The position numbers and the translations under genes are program-made. 64,000 nucleotides of DNA, from NCBI GenBank assembly GCA_023853785.1, contig JAJIRX010000262.1, forward strand, positions 124,001-188,000. Direction: 5' to 3'. Shown here piece after piece: positions 11,291-22,341 of this stretch. How positions within the stretch are numbered: position 1 is the first letter of the stretch; each line of letters opens with the position of its first letter. A model generated the notes under the pieces. The model was not told where the DNA came from and did not search any database. It worked only from the letters and a program-made list of their open reading frames with translations. The stretch is from Psilocybe azurescens (lineage: Eukaryota; Basidiomycota; Agaricomycetes; Agaricales; Agrocybaceae).

Positions 11291-11300
11291 TATATATAAG
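11291..11300 (+). promoter_or_regulatory. TATA box of 7TM paralogue A
   Basis: TATATATAAG, about 45-54 bp upstream of ATG 11345. The spacing and the following leader (cctcaactccaaagcgtc) are matched in the two minus-strand paralogues. Confidence 0.6.
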
Positions 11301-11344
11301 AAGTTTCTCAGCAGAGGAAGATCCTCAACTCCAAAGCGTCCCCA

Positions 11345-12665
11345 ATGTCTACCCCTAAAACTCTATTCCCAGTCAACGTTCAACGGAATGAAATTAGGGG
11401 CTACCTCAATAACTCAATGCTTTCTAATTTTCTCATGGGTAAATCTCTACCTCTGTGAATAACAGCACCACAAACTTACGTGCATCAGGCATTTACACCA
11501 TGGTATACGGAAAAACCATGTATATTCATCGTGAGTTCCTCCATTAGCTTGAAAAAAAAATTTGAATGATGCGTCCTACAGTATCCAAGAAGCCCGTGCA
11601 TTCAAATCGCCGCATCGCTCTTTCAGTCATTTCTGTGCTGTATTTTTTAGCTTCCTACAGTTCATTGTTCAATGGTACTACCTTATTTGGGTAGTTGTGG
11701 TAAATGGAGACACACGAGAATCCATCTTTTGGGAACATTGGGGAGTGACGTTACATGGATCTGGGTACTCAATGACTTTCTACAGGATTCCCTGTTAATT
11801 ATTGCCGACGGATTATTGGTTGGTCAGCATTGTTGATTATTACTTAGATCTCATCAACGTCTTGACAGATATGGAGATGTTACCACGTCTGGGGCCAATC
11901 GTTCTGGGCGATTTCGGTTCCACTAATACTTGTAGTCGCCGAATGTGGTGGGTCCTATGGATGAAAGGCTATCATAAGCATTTACAGTAATGTCATTTCA
12001 TTTCAGGTCTTTTCGTTGCAACAGTGGTCTTCAATGCAAAATTCAGCGTGATAACCAGTAAAGCAAATATTATTCTAACCAATAATATTTTAAATGCCAT
12101 GATATTTGTGTCACTGGGCACCACTATGATTACAACATTTCTTATTGGTTATAGAATACATTCCATCGCTCAATTAAATGATTCGCCCTCCAAAAGACAA
12201 TTCAACCACATTGTAATTATAATTATCGAGTCAGCTGCGGGTTACTCACTGGTACTCTTCCTCGGGGCCATCGTTGGCATTGTTCCGTCGACATCTATGC
12301 CGGGATCTACCACACGCGAAGCCAGTTACTACATACAAGCAGTTGTGAATTTTGTTATAGTATGTATCTTCTAGTGCTGATCTACAAATCCTGTGTCTCT
12401 GACCTAGAAGCAGGGGATGGCACCAACAATTCTGGTCGCCAGAATTGCTACAAACGACAGCCCCACAATTGTATCCTCCACAATGACTCACATATCCGGT
12501 GTGCAATTCGTCTCCCAGCAAGGAAGTGGCAGTGGCCGCAGTGGAAATGCCACTGGAGGTGACATTCATGTTTCCTTTTGTACAGACAATGTGGAGCCGA
12601 CACCGGTGATAGAAGTGAAGAGGGAGTCCGGTGTGGATGCCCCATTGGAGGACAATCAAGTCTGA
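11345..12665 (+). pseudogene. 7TM-like membrane protein, paralogue A (intact except 1-nt gaps)
   Basis: Multi-pass membrane protein of a family expanded in Agaricomycetes; function unknown. Exons can be drawn at 11345-11438, 11489-11530, 11582 to about 11819, 11869-11947, 12007-12359 and 12414-12665, all with GT-AG introns. Recognisable parts are GIYTMVYGKTMYIH (TM1), FIVQWYYLIWVVVVNGD, IWRCYHVWGQSF, SLGTTMITTFLIGYRIHS, and the C-terminal GMAPTILVARIATND followed by a Ser/Gly-rich tail ending DNQV. Two single-base deletions relative to the paralogues break the frame: in the T run at about 11643-11650 and in the G run at about 11731. If these are base-calling errors, the gene is functional. 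The donor after the third exon (GTTGGT) is weak. Confidence 0.65.
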
Positions 12666-13340
12666 AACGCACTTCGCGAATACAATAGCAGGTGATGACA
12701 GATCTGTTCGACATAATATTTTTGTTCTTCTTTTCCCTTCCCCTTCCTTTTCCTCAGACTTGTATTACCGTTATATGATTGGTACAGGCCAAAGCAACAG
12801 TTGATCTTTTTATCATTTAACATTTTTACTCTTATTTTTAAATTCTTGATTGGTCTCAGTTCTCGTTTTATCTACTGTAGGTAAAAATGCACATATGTAG
12901 ATACTAGAATGTCCCGCTGGATAGTGAAACTAATAATGATATTCGAACCCGACAAAAACCGACCGAGTTCCTAATCACTGAGATCGTAGTAGTTTGGGTA
13001 TAGACGTTGTCGCCAATAAGCCAAAATGTAGCCTCTGTCTTAATCGTCTGATTCTCATACACGCAACCGTACATTAACTTTTATGAAGCACAAACCTCGA
13101 ATTAGCGATCACTATTCAGACTGAAGGATGCTGGCGCTCTCGTTCCTCTTCTTTCCTCTTCTCTTCAATGTCGCCTCACGGTTACTAGTATCACACGTGC
13201 GAGTATTCAATAACCTAAACTCGTGTTAACTATGTATGTAGGTATGTATGTATTTTATCTACAGTACCAGCACCATACGAAAATAAAAAACTCTTTCCAT
13301 TTCTCGTCTCGTCGATTGCCTGCCTGCCAGCATGTAAAGA
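12666..13340. other. 3' flank of paralogue A with GTAT microsatellite
   Basis: The first 120 bp resembles, in inverse orientation, the sequence beyond the 3' end of paralogue C (58590-58660), so the duplication includes 3' flank. A GTAT/GTATG microsatellite lies at about 13231-13254. No gene was recognised. Confidence 0.5.
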
Positions 13341-13359
13341 TGTGGGTCTGGGTCATTGC

Positions 13360-14450
13360 TGTCAACCCCGTCCTCGGCCCGCGCCTCAAGCCTCTCCCCT
13401 AATCCTTTTCATCCGTTGGGACCACCTGACATGACGCCGCTGAACCCCATGTGCGCAGGAGCCATGCGATGCTTCATGAGCAGGAACACGATCACGTATG
13501 ACGTAGGCAGGACAGAGCAGCGTTGGCGTGCCGACCTGGAGACGGACATGGGTTCAGGGGAGAGTGGTGGAGGGGAGAATTGGATGCAACAAGCGGGCAC
13601 CTGGGTGTCGTTAGGGAAGAAGCAGGGAAGGGCACAGGTTCTTGCTGCTCAAACTAGATCTTGCGCATCTCGTGCTCGATCTCGTCCGTCATCCGCCTAT
13701 CCTCCTCTTCCTCCTCCCTCCTCTTCTTTCAATGTGTATCTACCACGCGGCCCCTTGAAGAACTGCACATTAAACTTTGTCTCAGGTGCATCTTGCATTC
13801 GCCAAAAGGCCTTCAGCCGGATCGCGATGAGTGTGTCTTGCACTGCGAGCACTGCAATGCACTGTCTTCACTCGGCAGACCACAGTGTGCTGTTAAAAGA
13901 GGGGAAGACGTGGTTGGAATCTTTATCCTTGGCGGCAGCGGCATCTTCGTTCTCTTCGAAGAGGGGGAAGCGGCCAGCGGCTCGAGCTCAGATCCGAAGC
14001 ACCAGCTACGCGGATGCCAGACCCACGGCGATATGTATATCCAATATTATCGATGCAGTCGAAGGAACATCAGCAACAACGTTGTCATCGTTATCCCCTA
14101 CAACAACAACGGGAGCAAGGGGACCAGACATCAGCATCAGACTCGTCAACCTGCTTGCAGCCGCAGCGGAGCGCCCCATCTCATCTCTGTACCGCTTCTC
14201 GACGTCATTCGTGACCGTGTGGTAGAGGTAGGCGAGCACTTTGAGGTCTGAGGATGGGATGGGAGTCAGGGCGAGCGTTTGACAAAGACAATGACGAAAG
14301 ACGTGAGGAAGATGGAGAAGACAGCTTAACCGCGATGAGCGTAGGGATGCGCAAAGGCTTTAGCTTGGGAGCTGGTGGACCTAAGTGGAGAAAGGCTAGG
14401 GCTAAGGTGCAGCCTTAGCTCACGGGCCGGCAAGCGAGACGGAAATGAAG
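13360..14450 (-). pseudogene. Family X, copy 2
   Basis: Read on the minus strand: low-complexity ELRLHLSPSLSPL (about 14420), then LKVLAYLYHTVTNDVEKRYR (about 14250-14190), VVVVGDNDDNVVADVP, and in other frames the acidic and charged parts. It ends with LSPEPMSVSRSARQRCSVL and PTSYVIVFLLMKHRM near 13500-13400. The order equals copies at 3.1 and 38.4 kb. YHTVTNDVEKRYR is the best-conserved block (NLVYVCCMVIYSVEKRYRAE-like in the 38.8-kb copy). Frame breaks make it non-functional. The long forward frame at 13356-14225 is the antisense shadow of this copy. Confidence 0.5.
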
Positions 14451-14925
14451 AGTACAACAGCGGTGGCGACAAATACGGCAGGGGTCCGATGCACAAACAT
14501 ATGGGCAGTGGTACGATTATCATTGTAATCCAACCGTCCCAAATGCAAACATAGAAATGCGTTAAGTGGACTCGAATATCCCATCCCTCTCGGGCCAGAT
14601 ATCATCATCAAGAGGTACTGTGATAATTTTAAACATAACCGAGCGGCTAGTGTGTAACACAAACACACAGATGGACCAACAGAGTATACGTTCGAAGACA
14701 AAAATTATAGAAAGACTTGTAGGCATAGCATCGTGCCGTAAATAGACCTGCGAGAAGACATCGTCGCATAGACAGCTGGGGATGGCTAAACAAAGGGTAG
14801 TTCTCCAGAGATACGGAGGAGAACTGCAAACGAAATTAACTGGCGTTCCTCTCCCACCGTCTCATATTCCTTAAAAGGAAATATGTACAATTTAAGGGTA
14901 AATAATTACTTATAACCGTTGACAG
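14451..14925. other. No gene recognised
   Basis: Short frames only. A small inverted repeat (catattcctt / aaggaaatatg) lies at about 14862-14886. Confidence 0.4.
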
Positions 14926-14927
14926 TA

Positions 14928-15005
14928 AATGCTGGTTAGGTAGAGTGGTTACTGATGCAAGTTATTTGACGTGTGCTCGATGGTTCAATTCTCATTGAAT
15001 GCATT
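14928..15005 (+). repeat. tRNA-like (SINE-type) pol III promoter sequence
   Basis: TGGTTAGGTAGAGTGG resembles an A box. About 45 bp later GGTTCAATTC (14982-14991) resembles a B box. The sequence around the boxes is similar to 19085-19165. No canonical cloverleaf folds, so it is more like a SINE or tRNA relic than a tRNA gene. 15010-15590 holds no recognised gene. Confidence 0.3.
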
Positions 15006-15593
15006 TTATTGTTCATTTTTTTGTTTTCATACTTAAGGCAATTTCCCAATTGCCATAAGTATTTTTTAATACTGCCTTAGCTATGTTAGGCATTGTTGAA
15101 TAGTTATGTAGGGCATAGGAGGTTAGAGCTAGGGCTTAGGTATCCATTTCTCTCAATGCAGTAGCATATTCTCAGTTAGGTTACAGAGTTAGTGTGGCTG
15201 GTTATGTTAGGTGGTTAGTGTATATTTTTTTCTTTGAATCTTTTATTATTGTGCAATAAGCAAATGTGGGCGAAGACGTACATCACTCTGCACTATTGTA
15301 TCTACTAGTGCTCAAAACATAGTGAGCGACAAACTTATATATCTAGGGGTCTTTTGTAAGGTATAGGAGATGTAAATTAAGGCTCATTATGAGCCAGGGG
15401 TTAGTGTAGGTCAGATTGCTTGAGAACACACATAAGCGCATCCTTGAGTGCACACATAGGCAATGTCCCACTGCTCAGCCATGTGATTACCAAATAAGGC
15501 AAATCAGTGATCTCCAACACATCACGTGTAACTGAAAATGTGAGACGGTGGGAGAGCAAGGACAGTTAACAAAATTGAACAGGGAGACATACA

Positions 15594-16350
15594 CACTGCT
15601 GGTGCCGACCAGTGTAAGTAAAACTTACAGTGAATTAAATACAGAACTTATGTAAGAATTGCTGTAAGTATGACACACAGCACTTCTGTTTGAAAATAAT
15701 ACAGATAACAAACAGATATTCTGTTTGGTGGCTGTAAGTTAAACAAACAGTATTTCTGTTTCTAAGCTGTAAGTCAATAATACACCTGAATAAAGAGAAT
15801 TTCTATTCTTTGTCTGTTTGTTAAATATACAGAATAGCTGTATGTAATTGCAGTATGTTATACAAACATGAGTTCTGTAAAGAAAACTTACAGTCAAAGT
15901 ACAGAATTTATGTATATAATTGCTGTATGTAAACTTACACCAAAATATACAGTATTTGACTCGCTCAGGTATATTTTGGTGTAAGTTTTACATACAGCAA
16001 TTATATACATAAATTCCATAAGTAAAACAAACAGAAATTCTGTACTTTGACTGTAAGTTTTCTTTACAGAACTCATGTTTGTATAACATACTGCAATTAC
16101 ATACAGCTATTCTGTATATTTAACAAACAGACAAAGAATAGAAATTCTCTTTATTCAGGTGTATTATTGACTTACAGTTTAGAAACAGAAATACTGTTTG
16201 TTTAACTTACAGCCACCAAACAGAATATCTGTTTGTTATCTGTATTATTTTCAAACAGAAGTGCTGTGTGTCATGCTTACAGCAATTTTGACATAAGTTC
16301 TGTATTTAATTCGCTGTAAGTTTTACTTACACTGGTTGGCGCCAGCAGTG
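15594..16350. mobile_element. 757-bp fold-back element with CACTG termini
   Basis: Almost the whole segment is one inverted repeat. Arms are at 15594-15950 and 15969-16350 around an 18-bp centre (15951-15968). Termini are CACTGCTGG and CCAGCAGTG, and both ends are flanked by ACA (15591-15593 and 16351-16353). Termini of CACT(A/G) type plus a 3-bp target duplication fit a non-autonomous CACTA/EnSpm (CMC) class DNA transposon. No coding capacity is present. Arms differ by few substitutions and a short insertion near 16018-16040, so the insertion is young or homogenised. Nested short palindromes such as AAACAGATATTCTGTTT occur inside each arm. Confidence 0.8.
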
Positions 16351-16689
16351 ACAGTGGTGTGCAAAAAAATGCATGTGATCAAATTTAGTGCACATTCAGA
16401 CTCATCATTGCTCTATTTCACTCAAATGTCCATATATTCTGTAGAAAATACAGACGGTGATTCATTATAGTAGTATTCACACACTCTCAATATATTATGC
16501 AATTTGAACTGGAGGAAACACAAACCATCTGAATGAATTTTTGGCAGCATGAGAATTTACCTTGACACGACTGATGGCAAACACAAACACATTAATGTTT
16601 GACATGTCCCTCTTCACTAACCAGTCCATTCCGTGTTAAACTTGTCCTGCTTCTTCTCTCTGACACTGGCTATCATCAATGAGAAATGG

Positions 16690-17385
16690 TTACTTGTACA
16701 CCCATGAAGAAGGCATATATCTACAGAAAGCGCCAGCAAGGTGAACAGTTCTTGGATATCACAGATTAGCTCGGTTTGCACCCATCTGTGGTCTCGCCGG
16801 AATTATCACAAGTTGGCGAAACAAGGCCCAGACCCTGATTTTTATGCACCACTATCAATGACTGGTCGACCGCTGGTTATAACACCTCATGCAGAGCGTC
16901 GAGCTGAATGGCTCATTGCATCAGGGGAGTGTCGAGATGCAACAGATGTTCAGTGTGCACTTTTCCCTGAGCACCATGCTTCCACAGTGCGTAGGATGTT
17001 TATTTGGAAGGGACTCAATGGGAGGATACACCGAAAGAAGCCATGGCTGCTGAAGAATCATATCTCATGGCATTGAATCTGGGCTCAGCAATTTATTGGA
17101 CAACGTGAATTTGTCTGGTGCAAAGTCTGGTTCAGCCGACAAGTCTAAATACAATCTTTTGGATCGGATGGGAAGAAATATTGCAGGAGAAGACCTGGTG
17201 AAGAGCTGTTGGACAGGAACATCACGAAGGTGGTGAAACATGGGGGAGGAAGTTTGATGGTATGGGGCTGCATCTCATGGCATGGACCAGGCTGGCTTCA
17301 CTGCATCGAAGGGAGGATGAACGCAGGGCAGTACGTATCTATTTTGGAGGCTTCCTTCTTGGGGTCCATTTGCGATCGAAACTGT
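16690..17385 (+). pseudogene. Tc1/mariner-type transposase remnant
   Basis: A forward frame from 16741 encodes a helix-turn-helix and linker region (THLWSRRNYHKLAKQG, HASTVRRMFIWKGLNGR) ending KKPWLLKNHISWH. After a stop the similarity continues with FGSDGKKYCRRRPGEELLD, GGGSLMVWGCISWHGPGW and GQYVSILEASFLGS. This pattern is typical of Tc1-like DDE transposases. The first catalytic Asp region (normally WSDESKF) is decayed to WFSRQV plus stop. The last third with the remaining catalytic residues is missing after about 17385. No terminal inverted repeats were seen. Inactive. Confidence 0.75.
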
Positions 17386-17389
17386 TGAA

Positions 17390-19000
17390 AGGATGCAAAC
17401 CATTCTGAACTTACAATTCATAGTGAGACACAGAGGCCCTTATTTTTGCGATTGTTATCTGTAATAAACTAGTATAATGTACTAGTGAAGGGTAGGAGAT
17501 ACGCCAGACTATTAGGCTTTGAGGCTTCACTTCCTAGTGGACCAATGAGTGTAGTAGACTTTACAAACTAACTAAAGTGTAGTGTGGCCTATTAATCAGT
17601 GCTACAAATCAAAGACTACCTTTAGTTTCCTACACAGCTATCAAAGCAACCCTAACTGAGCACCCAAGGTGATGGCCTGTCCCATTGATCATGCTATTAG
17701 TCCCATACAAGGAAGAACTCCTAAGAAATAGCCTTGGCTCTTACAAGGGATAAACACCCATCAGTCTCTTAACAAGTGATCACCAAGTGATGAAACCTTA
17801 TTAATTAGCAAAAGTGATCACTGTGTCCAGACCTCACAAAGGCTGTTCACTAAATTAGGCAATCAACTGCTCGGGGATCAGACATCATTGCACCACACAG
17901 GTGATTGCCCCATGGACTGAATGTATTGGCAATTGAAATCTTATGTACAACCCAGCATATGGCAGTCTACTAGATCTGACTATAAAAACTTGTAATTTGT
18001 AATGCAGCCAATGTGAGTGAGGGATCGCCCAGCCAGGGATCACCATACAATACTAGAGGTAACTTGCCTCATGATAAGGGCACCTACTGTTCCAGGAGGT
18101 CCTAAACCAATAGCAACTGTGCTTGGGAACCTTGGTAGGGTTTCCTAGGAAATATACCCCTAAGCGATCTAGTCCCAACATGCCTTAGCCGCAAGCCATC
18201 TGATAAAACAAGTCAGATGATTGCTACCCAAGGAAGCACTGCCGCATGGACAACAATGTTATCTTCAAATAAGCGCCGTAGCCCAGTCAAACTAGTACTT
18301 TCCACTATTATAATTGGTGCAGCAAAGGCTAGGCAGCACACGGTCCATTTCCTTCCTTTTCTCTTAGTCTCTTTCAATTATCACAAGTCAAAGTATCTAT
18401 TTAGCCTATAAAAACAGCCCTGTATCTTAGAATAGGAACCAAGTAATCTACACCCCAGATTTGATATCAGAACTTACTCTGAATAAGAATTCTAGTGTTA
18501 AACACTTGAGGACTAGTGATTTGTGTGATAAGAGATCGAACACTGCAGTTCACCTTAAGCAATTAGGTGCTACCTGGTTTCGTGAGCAATCACCATTGTG
18601 ATATTCAATGTCAGGTCTATTAGACTTGATAAGTAGGCTTTTATAAGTCATCCATGGACTGCCCTGGGGATTGTTAAGTACAGGTTGGAACCCTATACAG
18701 CTAGCAATTGCTCATAGTAACTAGGGATGACTGTCAGAGAACTCCGACTGTTCAGGATGTTGCCTATAGTAAGACTGCCCTGGGGATTATTAAGTATGGG
18801 TGGGAACCCTATAAAGGCTAGTGATTGCTCATAGTAACTAGGGACAACTGTCAGAGAAATCCAACTGTTTCAGGACGTTGCCTATAGTAAACTAAGGACT
18901 GTGGACTAGTGTGCCCAGTTGCTTTCTGTATTCTTGTAAGTTACAATAAGCATAAGTTGGGTATGTAAAATACACTAAACATTGGTACGAGATTTAATTG
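17390..19000 (+). mobile_element. LTR-like sequence (probable retrotransposon relic)
   Basis: No coding frame. A TATA-like CTATAAAAACAGCC lies at about 18406. At about 18980-18995 ...AAACA is followed by TTGGTACGAGA, close to the copia-type primer-binding site TGGTATCAGAG. This suggests the 3' end of an LTR near 18984 and a short internal remnant after it. The left end was not located and no matching second LTR was found in the window. The assignment is tentative. Confidence 0.3.
18657..18890. repeat. Tandem duplication, 116-118 bp unit, two copies
   Basis: 18657-18772 and 18773-18890 are near-identical direct repeats. Both start gactgccctgggg and end gttgcctatagtaa. They lie inside the LTR-like stretch. 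Confidence 0.9.
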
Positions 19001-19084
19001 TCTATCAATTATTTTGGCTCTCCCAGATAGGCCACTTTTTAGATAGTGACATAGACCGTCACGTACTTATATACAGTAATGACG

Positions 19085-19165
19085 TATTAGTGTAGTAGTT
19101 AGAGTAGGTATTTAGTTGTGTTCTACGAAGGTGGTGGTTCAATCCTGGTAAAAGGCATTTCAATT
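19085..19165 (+). repeat. tRNA-like (SINE-type) pol III promoter sequence
   Basis: An A-box-like TAGTGTAGTAGTTAGAG at 19088 and a good B box GGTTCAATCC at 19136-19145. It is similar in layout to 14928-15005. No cloverleaf is evident. 19165-19640 contains no recognised gene. Confidence 0.35.
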
Positions 19166-20959
19166 AAATGTCATAATGTGATAATCTGAATAATCAATTG
19201 GAGTTATATGGGAAGAGTGCTATGTATTTTATAGCAACATTAAATGATCCAATATTTTACTGTAAAATTGGCCCCTTGGTGGCTGTGGAAAATTGTTTTG
19301 TCATGCAAGGTTAACAAAGATTTAAGCTACCTTACAAGGACTACCAAGGTTTTATTTTTAGCTAATTCTGGGCGTGACTTACAAATAAGGAGTCTATTTG
19401 TTTCACTTTACCATGCCTTTTGGGCATTTGCGTCATTTGTTGCCTTTCAAGGGCATTGCATTCCAATATATTCTTTTTGCGGTTTTGCCGATGCCTTATG
19501 CGACAACTGACTCCTCATTGTTATTCATGAGCATATAATGTCTCGATCCCAAGTTAAAGAAGAAAATTGATTGTCCCAGGTACTCTTGATGCCCCTGGCT
19601 TTTGGGCTCAGTGACGACCTGCTCAATATTCCTCTTCCTTATATTACTTCCCTCTACATCTAGATCAGATGACTCTGCGTAGGTCTACTTGCCTACGTCC
19701 TCAATCTCCAGTCTAGCCATCTTGTTCATTCATTTCGACACATACAGGCACGGCGTGAAGAATTACGGGCCAAAATGTACATGGGCACCAAGTAACCTCT
19801 CCATCTCACTCTCACACGGTCGGTAGTCGTGTCGCAATGAGCGAAGTTTGAAGGAGAACTCCTCTGGGCGCACGCATTCCCTAGATATAACGTCCTTCCG
19901 TGCTAGCCTCTGCTATCCGACTCCACCGTAATTCCGCGCATCAAATACAGCAGGCACCGTTCACCTTAGCTTTATCCACTCCTCCAGACCTGATCGGACA
20001 ATACGGGCATTCTCATAGCACTCCCGTCGCATAGGCTCGTAGATTCGTTAAAATGAAAGTAGGACGGAAGAGTCGGATGATTTTGGATGTGTGAACATGC
20101 TGTCCTACGTGTGCGTCGACTGCATGCCATAGCAAGAAACTCTGGCGGACGGGTTGCACACTCGAGGGTGTGTGAACATTTGGGATGCAGTAAGAATTCA
20201 TGTGGCCAGTGAAACTGGTATTAGAATTGGGAGAACGGTTGAATTTGACGGGGAGTTGGTAAGAGATGTCCTATTAAGAGAGTGAGTGGGAGGAGCCAGC
20301 AAGGGTGTCGAGGGGAGAGGGCGTGAGATGGAGAGTGTGTGGGACGAACTGTGTGCGAGAGAGAGAGTATAAATAAAATGAAAGAGCCCAGAGGTCGACG
20401 GGGGTACTGTTAACCTGTTTCGTCTGAGTGAGGGCCGCAGAATTGGTGGGTTAGCACACGATCGGTGCATTTGGGGTCATTTGATCTTGCATTTAAATAT
20501 GATACAAAAGCGAGAGTCAATAAAAGGATGCTTGATGGTCATATCTCGAAGAAGTTTAGACTGCTCTACCCTGACGATGCATTGTGGCAATAAATCTTAG
20601 CGCGAGAGATAAGGTAGGCGTCTAATATGAGTTCTGATATACTGATCATTTCTCCGTCGTTATTGAAAAGAAAAAGGATAGGACTATTTGTATGGATGTC
20701 TATGATTGTATATACTAAGAACCACAGCTTATCTACGGTAGAGAAAATGAGAAAGATAAAAAATGAGACCAATGAGGAAAGTTAAACAAGATCAAAGATG
20801 ATGAATAATTGACAGATTGACTGTTGCTTCTACATGTACAGATCGTCGAATGGTAAGTATAAATATAAGGAAAAGGAAACGGAAACGGAAATGGAAAGGA
20901 AGAACTTTTGATGACGAACGGATCCGCCTTCGACTGCTTTTCCTTTGAAGAAATGCGCT

Positions 20960-22288
20960 TTAGACTCGACTGTCGATAGATGTTACACCCGTGCTTGACT
21001 TCCTCCTCAGTTCAATCACTGGGGTCGGCTCCGCATTGTCCGTATGAGTTGAGGCATTAACGTCTCCGTTGGTGTCGCTTCCACTCTTACCACCACCTCT
21101 GCCTTGCTCAGATCTAAACTGCAAGTCAGATATGTGAGTAATTGTAGCAGATGCGTCTGTTCTGTTGGGGTTGGTAAGAGCAATTCTCGCTACCAGTACG
21201 GTTGGAGCCATCCCCTGATTGTAGATGAGAAATGCAAGATGTTAAGATCAACATTAGAAGATACATACTGCAACAACAACAAGAACAGTCTGCATGTAAT
21301 ATTCAGCTACATGCAAAGTAGTTCCCACCACAACGCCTGACGGAAGAACATAGATGATGGCGTCGAGGAATAGTACAAGTGAGTACGCTGCTGCTGATTC
21401 GATGATCACTACCACAATGTGGTTGAATATTCTTTTGGATGGTGAACCATTTAATCGAGAGGCAGAATGTATTCTGTAACCAATAAAAAATGTTGTAATG
21501 ACAGTGGTGCCCAGTGACATAAATGTCAGAGCACCCATGATATTATTGAATAGATTAACATTTGAATCAGTGTTTATCTGGCTTGGTTTCATATCTAAAA
21601 CCATTAACACAAAAGAGACCTGCAATGACATTGTCATACTGGAATTATTTATGCCAGATCTTGTCCATAAGACTTACCACATTCCGTGACTAAAAGTATC
21701 AATGGAGCTAAAATCGCCCAGAACGACTGTCCCCAGACGTGGTAGCATCTCCATATCTGTCAAGACACCGGTGAGGACTATTCCATAATCAGCAATTGTG
21801 ACTTACCAGTAATCCATCAGAAATAATGAGTAAGAAATTTGTTATAGCGGTACTGAATACCCAGATCCATTGAGGGCCCTCGAGTCCCACTGATCCCGAA
21901 AAGATTGATTTTCGCGTGGCTCCATTAATCACAATTGCCCAATTAAGGTAGTACCATTGCACAATGAGATCCAAAAGCAGAGCAGGTACATCACGGAAAT
22001 GGCCAATATAACGATGCGACGATTTGTATGTGCTGGCTTTTTGGATACTGTAGGAGGTGTCATTGACAAATTTTCTTTTTCAAGTAGAATGGAAGAACCC
22101 ACGGTAAAGGTATGTGGTTCCTCCGTATACCATAGTGTAAATGCCTAATGTGCATAAATTTGTGTCATTAATATTCGCAGAAGTAGAGATTTACCCATTA
22201 TAAAATTAGAAAGCATTGAGCTATTGAGGTTGCCGCTAATTTCCTTCTCTTGGACATTGATTGAGATTCGAATGTGATGTGTAGACAT
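20960..22288 (-). pseudogene. 7TM-like membrane protein, paralogue B
   Basis: Same family and exon plan as paralogue A. The start is ATG at 22288. The first exon ends SNFIMG; the second reads GIYTMVYGGTTYLY; the third begins LSKKPAHTNRRIVILAISV. Later exons contain LIVQWYYLNWAIVINGATR, WRCYHVWGQSFWAIL, SLGTTVITTFFIGYRIHSAS and VVIIESAAAYSLVLFL. The C-terminal exon (21211-20960) begins MAPTVLVARIALT and ends in a charged tail. One base is missing in the T/A run at 21973-21976, which shifts the frame between TM2 and TM3. Everything else is open. Role unknown; probably a plasma or internal membrane protein. Confidence 0.65.
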
Positions 22289-22329
22289 TGGAAGATGCTT
22301 TAGAGTTGAAGACCTTTATCAACCGAACA

Positions 22330-22341
22330 CCTTATATATGC
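22330..22341 (-). promoter_or_regulatory. TATA box of 7TM paralogue B
   Basis: The minus strand reads CATATATAAGG about 43-53 bp upstream of ATG 22288. It is followed by a leader (tcttcaactctaaagca) like that of paralogue A. Confidence 0.55.

Noticed and set aside
13356..14225. Longest open frame in the window (289 codons, plus strand)
   Set aside because: It is antisense to family X copy 2, which is shown by alignment to the plus-strand copies at 3.1 and 38.4 kb. It is Ser/Ala-rich with no domain.
14928..15005. tRNA gene
   Set aside because: B-box-like word present, but acceptor and anticodon stems do not pair.
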